Shown: positions 24,639 to 37,275 of the stretch, one piece after another
How the letters are laid out: the number at the start of each line of letters is the position of its first letter
Position numbering within the stretch: position 1 is the first letter of the stretch
Source: Brugia malayi
Taxonomy: Eukaryota; Nematoda; Chromadorea; Rhabditida; Onchocercidae
Assembly: GCF_000002995.4 (NCBI RefSeq)
Contig: NW_025062476.1
Span: forward strand, 6,251,001 to 6,315,000
Reading direction: 5' to 3'
Length of the DNA stretch: 64,000 bases
Notes under the pieces: generated by a model
Seen by the model: the letters and a program-made list of their open reading frames with translations, nothing else
Databases searched by the model: none
Told to the model about the DNA's origin: nothing
Program-made: the position numbers and the translations under genes

Positions 24639-27600
24639 TTATAGAGCGGAAATTTTCAATTCTGTATCAATTGTCAGCTTAGCAGTCTTATCTTCTGCAA
24701 CGGCTTTTGGACAGGTTGTAGCAGTGATATCGAATACTACCTTTCTTCGTGGATATCGAATGCGGGATATAATACAGTACAGTACCGGTATTATGACTAA
24801 ACCATGTATGAAACCGATTATTATGACCAGTGACATCGTTTTCACGAAGACCTGAGTAATATAATATCTTAATTTACATTTTTAATAAATTGAAAGGACT
24901 TAGCACTTGCTATATTAGAGAATCAAAAGCTTCAAGAATTCTCAGATATATTAGTAACACTGTTTTCATTAAAAGTGCCTTCTGTCATTTCTCATTCATT
25001 TCAACTTGTATTACGATGAGAGAATGAAGATATAATAGAGTTTAAAAAGATGATAAGACAGTTAAAACGAACAAGAGCCATGTGAAGATCGCTAAATTGG
25101 AGACTGAGGACGCAAAGCATTGTTGAGAATGCAGCTTGCAGCACTGGAAATCCGATTTCTCTAAGGCAGTGTTGAAGAGAAGCTTCGGTTGTATCTTCAT
25201 CTAAATAGGAAGATAGTAGTAAATGAGAAAAAATAAAGAACGGAAAAGTGATACAATAGCGCCATTGTTTGGAGGGGTGGCATATACAAGATATCGTACA
25301 GAGGACAAGAATAAGAGTTGAGAAGATGCGTTGTAAGTATGCAGTAAACAGCATGGATTCATCAGACATCGATTTTGTACCCTTAACAATAAATAAAAGG
25401 CAATAATATAAATTAGATGATTGGTATTCAATACTTTCTGCCAAGTCTCAACCGTTAAGTTATTGTTGATTTTTTCTAATAATGAAAGATATAGTAAATA
25501 AATAGTCAATTTGTCATGGAAACTGGAAGCATGAAACATGTTATCGTCGGCATGTTTTTGATCATCAAATGTTAGTGGACAATAGAAACAATGAAATGAC
25601 CGGCTAAAATAATGGAAAAGTTACAAACCAGCTAGAAAGAAGTGATAAGCGACATGAGCTGGAATATCGACACTGAAACCGATAGACATTATCAATGCTG
25701 ACATAACGATTGGATCCAAATCAACATTCCATAATGATAACAAGCCAAGCACGCCTATAGCAAATTCTTTATCACTTTATGGTCATTTATGTACTTTTTT
25801 CCATTAAATAATTCTAATCCCTTCAAGTTTTATCTAATTCTGTCTATTACTCATTCAGTGCATAACCTTAAATATATCTGATTTTGCCTCCTGAAAAGGT
25901 TTTTCAACTTACCAATAAAAATACTTATTATGGAGAATGTAGCGACGATTACTGCAGTACATTGTGGTATAGAAATAAAGCAAACAAACATCATAAAAAG
26001 CACTGTAAAGATAGACGACTGAACTGTCTGATTCACTAATATTTCGATTATATCCAGAAATTTTGCATCATCATCGAAAACACTTACTTCATGCATTGCA
26101 TACTGTAACCAGAATTGAGTTATGAGGAGAACAAGATTATTATTTGGAAAAGTAATTTAATGTTTCATAGCTTTATATTCCAGTAAATTACACTGTTGAT
26201 TTCTTGCAATAGCTGAAGCTATGTCAAATTAGTTCATTAAGTACTTTGAAGGGACATCGAAATACATCGAAGGGACATCGAAATACATTGAAATACATCA
26301 ATAAAAGAGAAAGTTGACTGGAAAATGAAAATTAATAGAGCAGTTTATGATCATCATCGTCAAAATTATTTTGGAGATGGCTCCTCCTATTCATGTTTAT
26401 CCAAATCATCTCTTTGGCTTCATCATCATTTCACCTTCTTTACATCCCTTTCATTACACATGAAAAGATAAATGTCAGATAATTGGTCAGAAATTTAAAA
26501 CGTATAGACGGGAAAACACAAAAACGAAATTTCCTAAAGTTAAATTATTCATTGTAACAAATAGCAAAGATGGTAATAAGTCATGAGTGAAAAGATTGAT
26601 TTCCAGTGGTTAAGTTTCAGAAAAATTATGTTGGAAATTTTTGTATAGAATAAAAAGAGATACCCGATCAGCAACTTTTCGCAATTGATTCAGCAGTTTT
26701 GCACGAGCAGACCATTTTCTGAGATCAGAGCGTGATGATATCATGAAGAAATAACTTTTCAAATATCCCATACCACTAAAGTATACAAAAAATTCATAAA
26801 TTTGAAAACAAAAGTTGAAAGTTGATAGTATAAGATCATAATATGTTGATATGTGGCGCTGCGTGTTACTGCATATAATAATGCCTTGAAAAAAAAGCCA
26901 ACTTTTTATCGAGATCGAACTGCACAAATCCATTCCAATGATGAAATTCTGGCCAAGTAAGGAAATTCTGTAGGTCAAATTGTTTGATGGTAATTGCTGT
27001 TAAATTCCTGTTCAAAAATTCACATATATCATTATTACTGGAATTCAAGCACAATCACAGTGGCTGAAATAATCACCTTCTGCACTTTCTTTTTTCCATG
27101 GATAACATACACTTATTAAGGAGGTTGTAAGGAGGAGATAATTTTAGAATTGAAGTAGTTGAAAGACTGAGCACACTGCAAGGAATAGAAGAGCAATTTA
27201 CCGATTGCTGTCAATTAAACTATCAAATGAAACTTGTTCCGCATTCGCAATAAAATCCATATAATCTCTTAGCCAAAACTTTGTTGCTGTTTTTCCCAGC
27301 GAACTCGGTAATGCTTCAAAATCCTCTGCCTACGATCAAAAAAAGAGAAATAAAAAGCAAAAAGAACTTCTTATTATTCAAGGCCGTTTTGTATTTTACG
27401 TTTTCTGTTTAAAATTAATCGAAAAACTAAACAAAATATTATATACATAGGTTGCAAAAATTTGTAGCATCGCATCGTCATCAATCTTCGGGAAAAGGTC
27501 ATCACACAGTAAAAACCGTTTAACTGTCATTTTAAAGACATAAATAACAGAAATTTTTCTACTTCTTGAACTTTTTTTTCCCAAATATTTGTCTGACTTA

Positions 27601-30600
27601 TTCGGCTCTCAATCATTTTTTTTTTTTTGTTAAATAAAAAAACAAAGACGAAATTAAAAGTAAAAATAAACTACTGAAAACTACCGAATACATACGATTT
27701 TCTGCAACATAAGAATATTATTAGGATTGTTTAGATTTCCTGGTCTACCCACGAATATAAGTGTTGGAGCACAATGCTGCATGATATATTCGTCCCGTAG
27801 TTGTAAGACCTTAAAGATGTCTTTTAACTACTTTATTGCTTCAGTAATTTCAACTTCAAATTAAATAAATAGACTGAAAAGAAGATAAGACAGATGTTAG
27901 AAGATAGTGAACTGCAGTGATTATTTGAAATGATTTTTCTCATCTTTAGTATTTAAACGAAATAAACACTGTGTTGGCATACCTTGACAATATCTGAATC
28001 ATGCTTTATCAGTTTCTCAGGCTTCAATTCAATACTGATAGTTACGGCCCCATATATCGACAATGACCAGTACAAGAGCAAACCAGCAACGGTCAGCACT
28101 GAGAATGATGTAGTACACAAAACAGAGCAATATTTGTTTAGCAAACTGCAAATTGGAGAAGGAAACACTTATCACAAAAGTGAAAAGAATAAAGCAGTTA
28201 GTTTGGTATATGCCAATAAGAGATAAGAAGTTCAACACGACCAGATAGAATTATGAGTCAAGTTATAGCTCACTGTTTTGAATTTTATAACTTCAAATAA
28301 TAGAAATTAAAAAAATAAACTCGCTTCTTGAGTAAGGAGTTTAAATCGTCCAACTTTTTAAGTTTCTTATATTCTACCGGATACTTAGACTTTTCGGCTT
28401 GCAATTCACAACGTCCTACTACTACCATTATTGCAGCGAATAGTGTAATCTAAATATATTATGTATCATTGTTGCAACAGTAGAAGAATAAATCTTCCAT
28501 GTATTTGGTTAAATGATAAATTTCCGTATCACTGATTTAACAAGTAAAAGTAAAAGTGGCAGAAACGGGAGATAAAAAACTTGAAGTAGATGAAAGTTAG
28601 TCAGAATAAGAGAGATGAGACTATTTATGCTGAGAGAATGGAAGCTAACTGCTATAAAAGATACAACATGCAACTTATCTATTCAAACAGACGATATTAT
28701 TAAATGTGCTAGAAGTGGTTAAAATAAAGGAGAGAAAACAAAGATATACGAAAAAGGCATGACAAGCAGTTAAGGTCACTTCATTTTTTCTTAGTTTGGG
28801 AGTAACAAATATCGAAATATATCAACAAGATTATCAATGAGGAAATGAAAGGACAGTAATCGAATCCAAAATCAAGAAAAGCGATCACATAGACAATAGT
28901 AAAGATTAAATGCAAGCCTGTGCAGTCAAATTGAACACTATCTTGTTACCTTATCTAAGTTTAGTATGTTAGATGGTTCTCATGTGAAAATTGATTGAGA
29001 AAAAAATTGAAATTGAGAAATATGTAAGTAATTTTCAAATGTAGCAGATTTTTTCTGCAGTAATGAAATGTCGGAGTAAAACAGTGAAAACAGTGCAGAA
29101 ATGATTAGAGTAAGTAGTAATGTTGAAAACACTGTTTATCAAAGGAAATTGACTTTTGCTCATGCTAGGGATCATTTTATGTACTTATTGGTTCAGTTTT
29201 ATTCTAATCGTAATAGTATATAACAAATATGTTAAAGTTTTGAAGCTAATGAAAATGAAAATAGATCCCAATTTGAATGAAACTGAAACCTGATAGATGA
29301 AATCAACGATCATTGCTGTAGCGTTTCCGATGCAAAAAATTTGAATTTCGGGTATTGGTGAAAGTGCTCCAACTCCAAATGCTAACACATTTGTTAAAGT
29401 CGTTATTGTAATTGAAGGACCTACAAGGTCCTTGTAAAAATTCAAGGAGAATAGCAGCTAAGAAAGTCATTCCTACATGAAAAGCCATCATTTATTCTCA
29501 TTCATCCCAAAAATCATTAATTGCTATTCACTAAGTTTTCTGGAACTTTTTTGATTTTATTGACTGGATGGTGACTGATGATAATGTGATACTTACCGAC
29601 TTCTTGCAACATATTACACATTCTTTTGTTTAGTCTTTCCTTTGAAAGTTCCTTAGTTAACATTTTCCTACAATAAAGTTATGTATTTATGTGTTCTTGA
29701 AAACACTGATAGTTTTCTGTTATTTTTTGAACCAGTTCATTTTATGAAATTTAAGTGAAAAGCGTACTGTTGATAGGTCTGTTGCCAGTGGTTCATCATC
29801 AAAAAGGCATCGTCAACACCAATGGCCAGAACTAAAAGCGGTGTAACGCACAGGATGGAGCCAAATCGTAGACCGCCCCATAACAGAAAGCCAAGAGCTG
29901 TACTGCAGGCTAGAAGTGGTGACACACAAGCTGCTATTGCTGTTACCACCTATAACAGATGATGAAATTCATACCTATCATTGGTTTTGGCCGACAGAGA
30001 GAAATGTTATTGATTTCTGTCTGAGAATTTTTTGATATCAATTTTGATTTATCCTTTTAAAAAAACAAAAGAAACTCCCCTTCTTATTAATTAACTGACA
30101 AAAAATGAAAAAAAAAAAAAAATTATAAGTTCCTATGTTGCAAATTTGTTTCGAAATTGTGCTATTTCACCTGCAAATAGTGAAACTGCGAAACTAGCAC
30201 AGAACTGATAATTGTTGTTACAGTAGAAAATATGCACATGATAATGAATCCAATTGCAGTGAATGGTAATAAACTAATGCCGGCACGCACAATTTCAGCT
30301 GTTATAAATGTTGATGACATTGTAACGGCATTAATTATATTCGACGTAAAGTTTCTGAAGTTTATAACTTCTCAGTTAACTTTAATTTTGCAAATAAGTT
30401 TTGAAAATGATGTGTCTGAAATATTGATGACTATTTCAGTAAACATCCTACTTTTACACATAAAAATACGATTTTTGAGGCTCTTAATTTTATAGAGAAC
30501 TTTAATTCCAGTCAACTTGTTAAATATATATATATATATATATTAAACCTTCTGTGCGAGATTTCCATTACTAAGATAATGGTTATAACTTTACATCTAA

Positions 30601-32898
30601 GAATAAATCAATTTTCATTTGAATTCTGATGCTAATGACTTCATTTTTACGAAAGACGCAAGAAATTATAATTGATTTTAAATAAGTTTCAACAAGGGCA
30701 AAATATCAACGTACTTCTGTATGAAATTGTTAACTGCCATTTCGTATCGTTCAGCATCGGTACTATCAATATCACCTTGAAGTATAGCTCGAAATTGCAA
30801 TAACACCAAACGAGCACCCAACAAGCTATTCCTTTTCCCGACCTGAATCATGTAAAATCAGTGTAGAAATTGGCAAGTCCTCAATTTTCTCATTTTATTC
30901 GCTTGTTCATCAACTTGTGAACAGTGCTGACTGCATAATTTCTATCCATTGAACTGCTTCTTACTCCTTTGATTAGCTCACAAATCACTCATGCAGTGTC
31001 ATCCCACAAACGCTACTATTTTTACAAGACAATTTAAAATGTTTAAGTGGATTTTATGGATAACAGTGATCAATAAAGTAGATTAATGATATCTGAGAGA
31101 TCCATAATAGGATAATCTTAGTGTAATTTTATTTTAAAAAAATAAAAAACTCACTTCTACACCAAAGAAATTGTCATCGATGCGAAATCGTTGGCCGAGA
31201 ATGGTGCTTACTGGGTAAGCAAGATCAATTTGCGCCGAAGTTCCATTATACTGCTCATTTATCATGAGACTATTCTAAAGTTAAAATTACATGAAATCAG
31301 TTAAAAGTTGAACTTTATCAAAAGCAAAATGAGTATCAAAACATACATAAACATTCCGAACTGGCTCGTTTGCTTCACAAAAGCTTGTGCAAAATTGTGC
31401 GAAAATGCGTGTTTCATTCATTTGTTCATTTCTTATTTCTACATTATTGACAATTAAGTCAAGCAACTAAAATTAATGAAGTTATTGTGGAAATAGAGCA
31501 TGTGAGAATGAACATTTTATGACAATATTCATAAAATGATGTTCTTAATCCACTCTTTGGTTCAAAGTTAAAAATTGAAGAATAATTTTCTTCCAACCAT
31601 TAAATAATTTTTTTTCAACCATCAATTTTACAATAATTTTTGTCTCATTTCTTTCCACTCTATACTATTTTCACTTCCAATTTTAACTTTTTAAAGCAAT
31701 TTGACAAAGCTTAAATGAGTGAAAGACAATAAATTTCTTTCTCAAAAGATAATACTGTTAAAACAGGTATCTTGTAGCATTCTATTAAGTTAGTTTTAAC
31801 GTGTCAATCAGCTCCCACTTTCCATACTTTATAGTAAGTTACCTGGACAGTTTCATTAAGCTGCGCCACTCCTAGCATTGAACCGCCATCTTTCGCAGTT
31901 ATGAACACAAAAACAACAACCGGGTAACCTTTTTGGCCAAAAAAATCATTGTAAATCTGCAAAAAATAGAAACCACAATTCAGTATTGAATTCAATATCA
32001 AAATATATCAAATACGTCCCAGAAATTGTTTGGGTTTACCTCATTATTTTACAATTAGGAAGAAGAGAAGGTAACGCTTTAGATGCATTTTAAAAGTTTA
32101 AAACCGAAAAGAAACTCTTGAGATGATCGTAAACAATTTGTTGATGATTATAGCTTTGATTTAATACAGTAACAATTGCGAAAAACGTTTTTCTTAGGTG
32201 TTTTTAACAGTTTGTGGTTAGAAAAGTCGTCGATAATGATTTTACTTTTTTAGAATGCATTAGATGGAGCAGTAAAAGAAAGAAATGTTTTTATATTCTA
32301 GCATTTAAAGATAGGTAAATGAAGATTGTCCGGCCTTGAAATTCCTTAAAATTAAAAAATATTTGTGAAAACAATTATCATACCTTTAATTCTCTGAGCG
32401 CTCGTGCATCTTTTGGCGTAAAGTCAGTCACATCGTTAGTCATTTTAGTCAATAAAATAGAGGATGAACTCAGCACAGTAATAAATAAACAAATGAAGAT
32501 GAAGAAATATGGCTTAGCTGCAACGTTTCTGCCAGTTAACCTGGAAACGAGTAACTGTCATAGATGATCAATAAGTCTTTATGAGAGATCCTAAATTTTA
32601 GAAGAAGCTGATTTCTTTGCCAAAACCGTTTAGTTTTGAGTTACCTTTGAATTTAAACTATTCAGAACATAACTGTAGCAGCATTACTTCTGATTCATTA
32701 AATCTAATAAAATTATGCAAATCAATCGTATTGATAGAGTAGTATAACCACTTACTGTTACAATATAAAGAGCGACGACTAAATTTCAAAAAGAATCTAC
32801 CTGAAAAATCGTTTGAGATACTGTACAAAAATAGTGTCTTCTGAGTGTGTTTTCGCATTAGCGCCTTTTTTTGGCAGCATCCTTCCCTGTGGTAGCAT
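24639..32898 (-). CDS. Patched-related (PTR) sterol-sensing-domain protein
   Basis: PTR proteins are RND-type 12-helix membrane proteins, greatly expanded in nematodes, with roles in cuticle moulting, apical secretion and lipid handling. Exons in transcript order: 32801-32898, 32384-32540, 31843-31956, 31347-31466, 31155-31274, 30715-30842, 30171-30354, 29768-29949, 29597-29667, 29290-29420, 28325-28449, 27983-28145, 27696-27809, 27202-27329, 26870-27007, 26664-26775, 25913-26102, 25629-25754, 25073-25200, 24639-24851 (913 aa). The first helix is near residues 40-62, followed by a large extracellular loop with NET, NGT and NFT glycosylation sites. The sterol-sensing domain runs about 255-480 and carries [16 protein letters not shown], the RND-type GxDD site. 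The second half repeats the layout ([17 protein letters not shown], then a last helix in [19 protein letters not shown]). The tail is short and basic. Exon 11 needs a GC donor (gcgagt at 28324-28321) to reach exon 12 in phase. Which PTR orthologue this is cannot be settled from sequence alone. Confidence 0.93.
26248..26289. repeat. Two-copy 21-bp tandem repeat in a PTR intron
   Basis: The unit gaagggacatcgaaatacat plus one base occurs at 26248-26268 and 26269-26289, with one change in the last base, followed by a partial third copy. It lies between PTR exons 17 and 18 counted from the 5' end and their upstream neighbours, in non-coding sequence. Confidence 0.75.
30521..30543. repeat. AT dinucleotide run
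   Basis: A short TA-repeat microsatellite inside a PTR intron between exons 30715-30842 and 30171-30354. Confidence 0.8.
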
Positions 32899-34165
32899 TT
32901 TTGTTTTAGAAAAATTTATAGCTCATTCCTTCTCATCAGCATTTTCAAAAAACAATTGAAAGTCATGAACTTCTTAATTTGAAAGTAAACGTTTATTTTC
33001 TCGACTATCACATATTGCATACTTCATTTATGAGCAAACAATTTAGCCTCAAGCTATTTATTTACATACAATATAAGCCTTAAGTTACTTATTTAGATAT
33101 AATATAAGCTTTAAGCTACTTTGACATAATATAAGTATGTCTAGTCTATTCACAGTCATTTCACTGTCAAATGTCCAATTCACAAAAGAAGATATTAATA
33201 TCCTGAAACAACTGAAATATAAAATAAATCTTAATAATGAAGTATGTGTAAATTATGAATGTAAATAATTCGATTTAAGACAAAATAGACCGATGAGATA
33301 TTTTTTTTTTTTTCATTTTTTCTTATCCTGTCATCCAAATATAGAATAGTGCGCAATATGATATATAGACACTTGACACTTTTAGTTTAGCTGAAACCAG
33401 CTTCTGTAACACTAAAGTCGGAAACCTTGCTGAACCTGTTTAAGGAATTAGGTATGAGCGGTACACAGAAGATGAATTGATTTCCGCGCTTTTGTCATCT
33501 TCTACTCCTTTTAACAACACTGATATAATCATACAAATAGTTTAAAAAAAACTTTTCAGTAATCAAAAAAGGAAGAGGAATTTTTAACAATTGAAGAGAT
33601 GGAAAAGAAATATTTTCCTCAGAGAAATCAAAGAGATTAATGTGATGAATTGATAAAATGAAGAATATGTAAGCGTGCACTCCGAATTAATTATTTTGAT
33701 TTTCTGATAAAGAATAGCTAACCATTGGTTGGAGTTGCTAAATTAAGTTATAAAATTCATGCTAAATTTTTTCCTTTTCGTTGAGTACAACCAGTGAAGT
33801 GAATTGATTGAAATCATTGCTTAGTGAATCACTTCAATTCCATGTAAATCCTTTTATTTAATTCAAAAAGCATGAAAACTCAAAAATGAAAATAACACTA
33901 CTATTTCCATATAATTGTTCACCTTTCCAAAGTCCGATTAATTATTTGTTTTTATCAGCGAATTTCAGCTTACTCGGAAGGATAGCACGGGTATGTATGC
34001 AATAGGTGAAAGATGAGGACAATATCGGAAACATTCATTATTTGCATGCATGATTGAAAAAAGAGAGAAAAGAAGAAATGAATTGTAGTAGATGACATGA
34101 CGAAATGATGAAAGTAGTATGCAATTGATAAATATAAGTATTCAATTAACTTTCTGCTTGATACA

Positions 34166-34348
34166 ATGGACAATACAACCGGTGAAGAAGAGAATTGTAC
34201 TTTTTTCATCGAAACCTTAATGGCGGTGCATTGTTCATCAGAAGAAGAAACTTCAAATGTTTTACAAACAGCGTCACTATTTTTTGAACTCATCATTACA
34301 ACTTTTCATTCTGCTGTTGAAAGAATGAAAAATAAAGTAGCAGAATGA
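34166..34348 (+). CDS. Possible 60-aa single-exon protein
   Basis: An intact frame of 60 codons reads MDNTTGEEENCTFFIETLMA to a stop after MKNKVAE. It has an acidic start, two Cys and one long amphipathic stretch. There is no signal peptide and I recognise no family. The opposite strand is also open here (33970-34296), which weakens both. Treat as a guess. Confidence 0.25.
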   Translation: MDNTTGEEENCTFFIETLMAVHCSSEEETSNVLQTASLFFELIITTFHSAVERMKNKVAE

Positions 34349-35269
34349 ATTTTTTTATAAAATTAGAGAAGAAAGAAAAATAACAGAAAAGAATACGTAA
34401 AAGTTTGTTGTGGATGAAATAGTATTGAAGTTGGTGCATAGAACCATAATAATATAATATTAATTAACGAACAGATATATAAGGAAGATGACTATAAAAC
34501 GTAATTTATTTCTAACATAATAACATTTTTTAATGCATTCTAAAAAGGATTTTAATAAAACCTGAAAGAGAACAGGAAAAGGAAGAATTGGAAAATGAGA
34601 AAATGGAACCTTCCATTTGTATTGTTATTTGTCAGATATTGGTCATTCAACTTTTGGTCAACGATCAAAAATTTTTCTTAAAAGCCGATGTCTACAATAT
34701 GAACATTTAGAAATTTCAAAAAATGAACTGCGACTTTTTCCTTTGGGTTAACATTTTTTCTTTTCCAAATGACATCCTATTGCTTAATGATGGCGAGTGA
34801 ATGATATAATCCTGAATTTGCGTGCGCTGTAGCAGCTATCTTTTTTGATCAATAACTCAAAATCAATTTATTACCTTGATTTTTTCAACTCTTCAGATAC
34901 GTTTTCAGAACCGGCCAAATATCCGAATGATTTCAGTTTGTACTAGCCAATATGATCAGAAAATATTGCCAAAATATTTGCCAGTAACTTCAGTTCTCTT
35001 TCAATCACAACGATTTTGTTTTACCAATGATCATCTGATGTAAAGGAAAAAGTCATTATTGCCTCAGAACACTTCACAGTGATTTGAACTATTTATCATT
35101 AACAGAGGATCGTATCAGTAACTACTCTTCTCTTTCACCCAAGTTTTACGTAATTTGGAGTATGCTTAATTTCTAAGAGTAGATTCAATTTATTCCTGTA
35201 CATTTCAGATTTCTGTTTGTCTAACATTATTAAATGTGTCGGGTCAGCATTGTGTTTTGATCTAAAAAG

Positions 35270-35446
35270 TTAATGGAAGCACAAATGAAAACCTTCGGTT
35301 CTTCTTGCTGAATTGTTTAACTTCGAATCCAGCAATTTTGGCCAAGGTAGAGTTGGGATATTTGGCCAATCTACGCATGTCTTATCAAGGACCATTAACA
35401 TCGAGAACAGAACAAAGGAATGGAGCGATAGCTGAATAACCATCAT
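35270..35446 (-). CDS. Possible secreted peptide, first exon or single exon
   Basis: The frame begins MMVIQLSLHSFVLFSMLMVL, a good signal-peptide shape. It continues through CVDWPNIPTLPWPK, a Pro/Trp-rich piece, to a stop 58 codons after the start. A possible gt donor follows ACCGAAG near 35295, so the protein might continue in an exon I cannot place. No family is recognised. Confidence 0.3.
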   Translation of the reverse strand: MMVIQLSLHSFVLFSMLMVLDKTCVDWPNIPTLPWPKLLDSKLNNSARRTEGFHLCFH

Positions 35447-36187
35447 GAGATAAGATCTCGACAAACAGTACGATGAACTCTTTTATATCAAGAACTGCCG
35501 TTATAGCGGAAACTGGTTATCATCTCAGATACTTTGATGCTGCGAAATAAAAACAATAAAAATGATATATTAGTTTACTTGATACTAATTTTTATTCTGG
35601 TAAGCATCACAAATACATATCTGTCGAGAGTGAACAACTACTCTAGAACTACTATTTTTTTAAATAAACATGCCAGGGTAAAATATTTTCATAAAAATGG
35701 TTCATTTCATTTCATTTAACATGATGCCATTGTCATAACATATTGAGCGGATGACAGTGGCTTTAAATACATTATTAAGCATTTATATTGTGCTTAAACC
35801 TCTTTTTGTGCCAATAACTGTGGATAGAGAATTTTTTTCTAATTTCTTCACCTACTTTAATTGAACAACCATTTTACGGAAAAACTTTTTCAGTCGTTTA
35901 CTGTATTCGAACTATTCATTCTTCTTGTCAACCTTGTTCTGCTGTTAAATTTCTTACGTTGGCACTAATGTTTAATTTTACGAAAGTAAGGCTAAACAAT
36001 TGAACAAACAATCGATTACAATTGCGTCACTATTAAAACATCAATTCTATAACCTTGAAATTGATTTTGAATACTGAATGAAAGGAATGGAAAATAAGCA
36101 GATCAAATGTATTACTTTAATTGATTAAGTGAATTAAGTAACCAGCGTGTCATATTCTGTCAGATCACTTTTATATCTCTTTATTTA

Positions 36188-37022
36188 TTATTTCCCGGCA
36201 AAATACACCAACCAAATGGCTGCATAAATCGAAAAAGTGGCCAATGGCAAGAATCCCAACCACAGTTGCAATTCCGGTTCCTCGATTTCATGCTATAGCT
36301 GCTTAAGAGAAATCTCTCGAAAACTGACAAATATGTGGCACTTGACGCCATATCACCACTAACATTGAAAATATTAAATGACAAATAATAAGCTAAAACT
36401 TAACTGAATAGAATCAACTTTAAACCCGAATGTAAATACTTTTCCGCTTCAGTGAATTTCCTTTGTCTAGAGAACGCGAAGTACTTTCATATTGGAAATT
36501 TACGAGAATTTGATGTAAAATTTATTCACTTGCGGGCATATATTTTAAAAAAGGGAAAAAGATTAACATTTATTTGAACAAAATTCATTCTGCTTAAGAA
36601 ATTAATTAGTAAAACAAAACGTAACAACTACAAGAACAATAAAATCATGTAAAATGAAGGAACAAAAATTTTCTTCCTTAGTTAATGCAAACCATAAATT
36701 AAGCTTATGGTGTGAAATAATTATATAGCAAAGTACAAAAGACATAACGCCAAGTTAACATAAATTTGATTTTGAACTTTTTTTTTTGAGTTTCTGAAGA
36801 AAAAAGGACAGTTCAAATGAAACATGGGAACACAAGCTCTTCCTATCTTACCATTTCAAGAAAAAAGAATGAGCAAAAATCAAGATAGATGGAATATTTC
36901 AATGATATTCATCGCCAAAGGATCCCCAGGAATCTTGACGATGAAAATTCTCGAATGCCTTTTCCTTTTTGATCGTCCATTTATATGTCACTGGCAACAG
37001 TCTTTTCACGAGATTTGAATAA
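36188..37022 (-). CDS. Coding-like fragments of an unrecognised small gene
   Basis: Three minus-strand pieces look protein-coding and have acceptors. Piece 36899-37022 reads YSNLVKRLLPVTYKWTIKKE and ends GSFGDEYH, stop. Piece 36419-36466 reads QRKFTEAEKYLHSGL. Piece 36188-36292 reads HEIEEPELQLWLGFLPLATF, then a transmembrane-type end IYAAIWLVYFAGK, stop. The last looks like the C-terminal helix of a small membrane protein. The phases do not join all three into one chain, so they may be separate genes, alternative ends or partly chance. They lie between the 1408-aa gene and the PTR gene on the same strand. Confidence 0.35.
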
Positions 37023-37275
37023 CTAAAATTAAACAGTTTCTCAGTAAATTTCGAAAGTTTTTTTTTTTAAAAAAAAAAAAGAAAAAAGCAGTTTAATGTG
37101 CTACAATATAAACAGAAATATAGGATAAAATCAAGTATAGGTTCGGAATAGAATTGGAACGAGAACAATTAATTTAATGATGAGAAATAATCTCGATAAG
37201 CAACCATATTTCGCCATTAATAACTTTTTAACATATAATCTGATACCGTGAATAGAATAAAAGAAATTCAAATGA

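Larger units (their letters stand above)
32899..36187. other. Gene-poor 5' flank of the PTR gene
   Basis: Most of these 3.3 kb are AT-rich and empty. An imperfect repeat of an aatataagc-type unit lies near 33050-33134. Two small coding-like frames are listed separately (34166-34348 plus, 35270-35446 minus). The PTR promoter should lie near 32.9-33.5 kb. Confidence 0.5.

Noticed and set aside
25001..25539. Two long minus-strand frames beyond the PTR exon borders
   Set aside because: Only 25073-25200 is coding. The rest reads through intron sequence and contains AT-rich hydrophobic junk.
33970..34296. 108-codon minus-strand frame
   Set aside because: It overlaps an equally open plus-strand frame and contains a long low-complexity hydrophobic tail. 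Neither is well supported.
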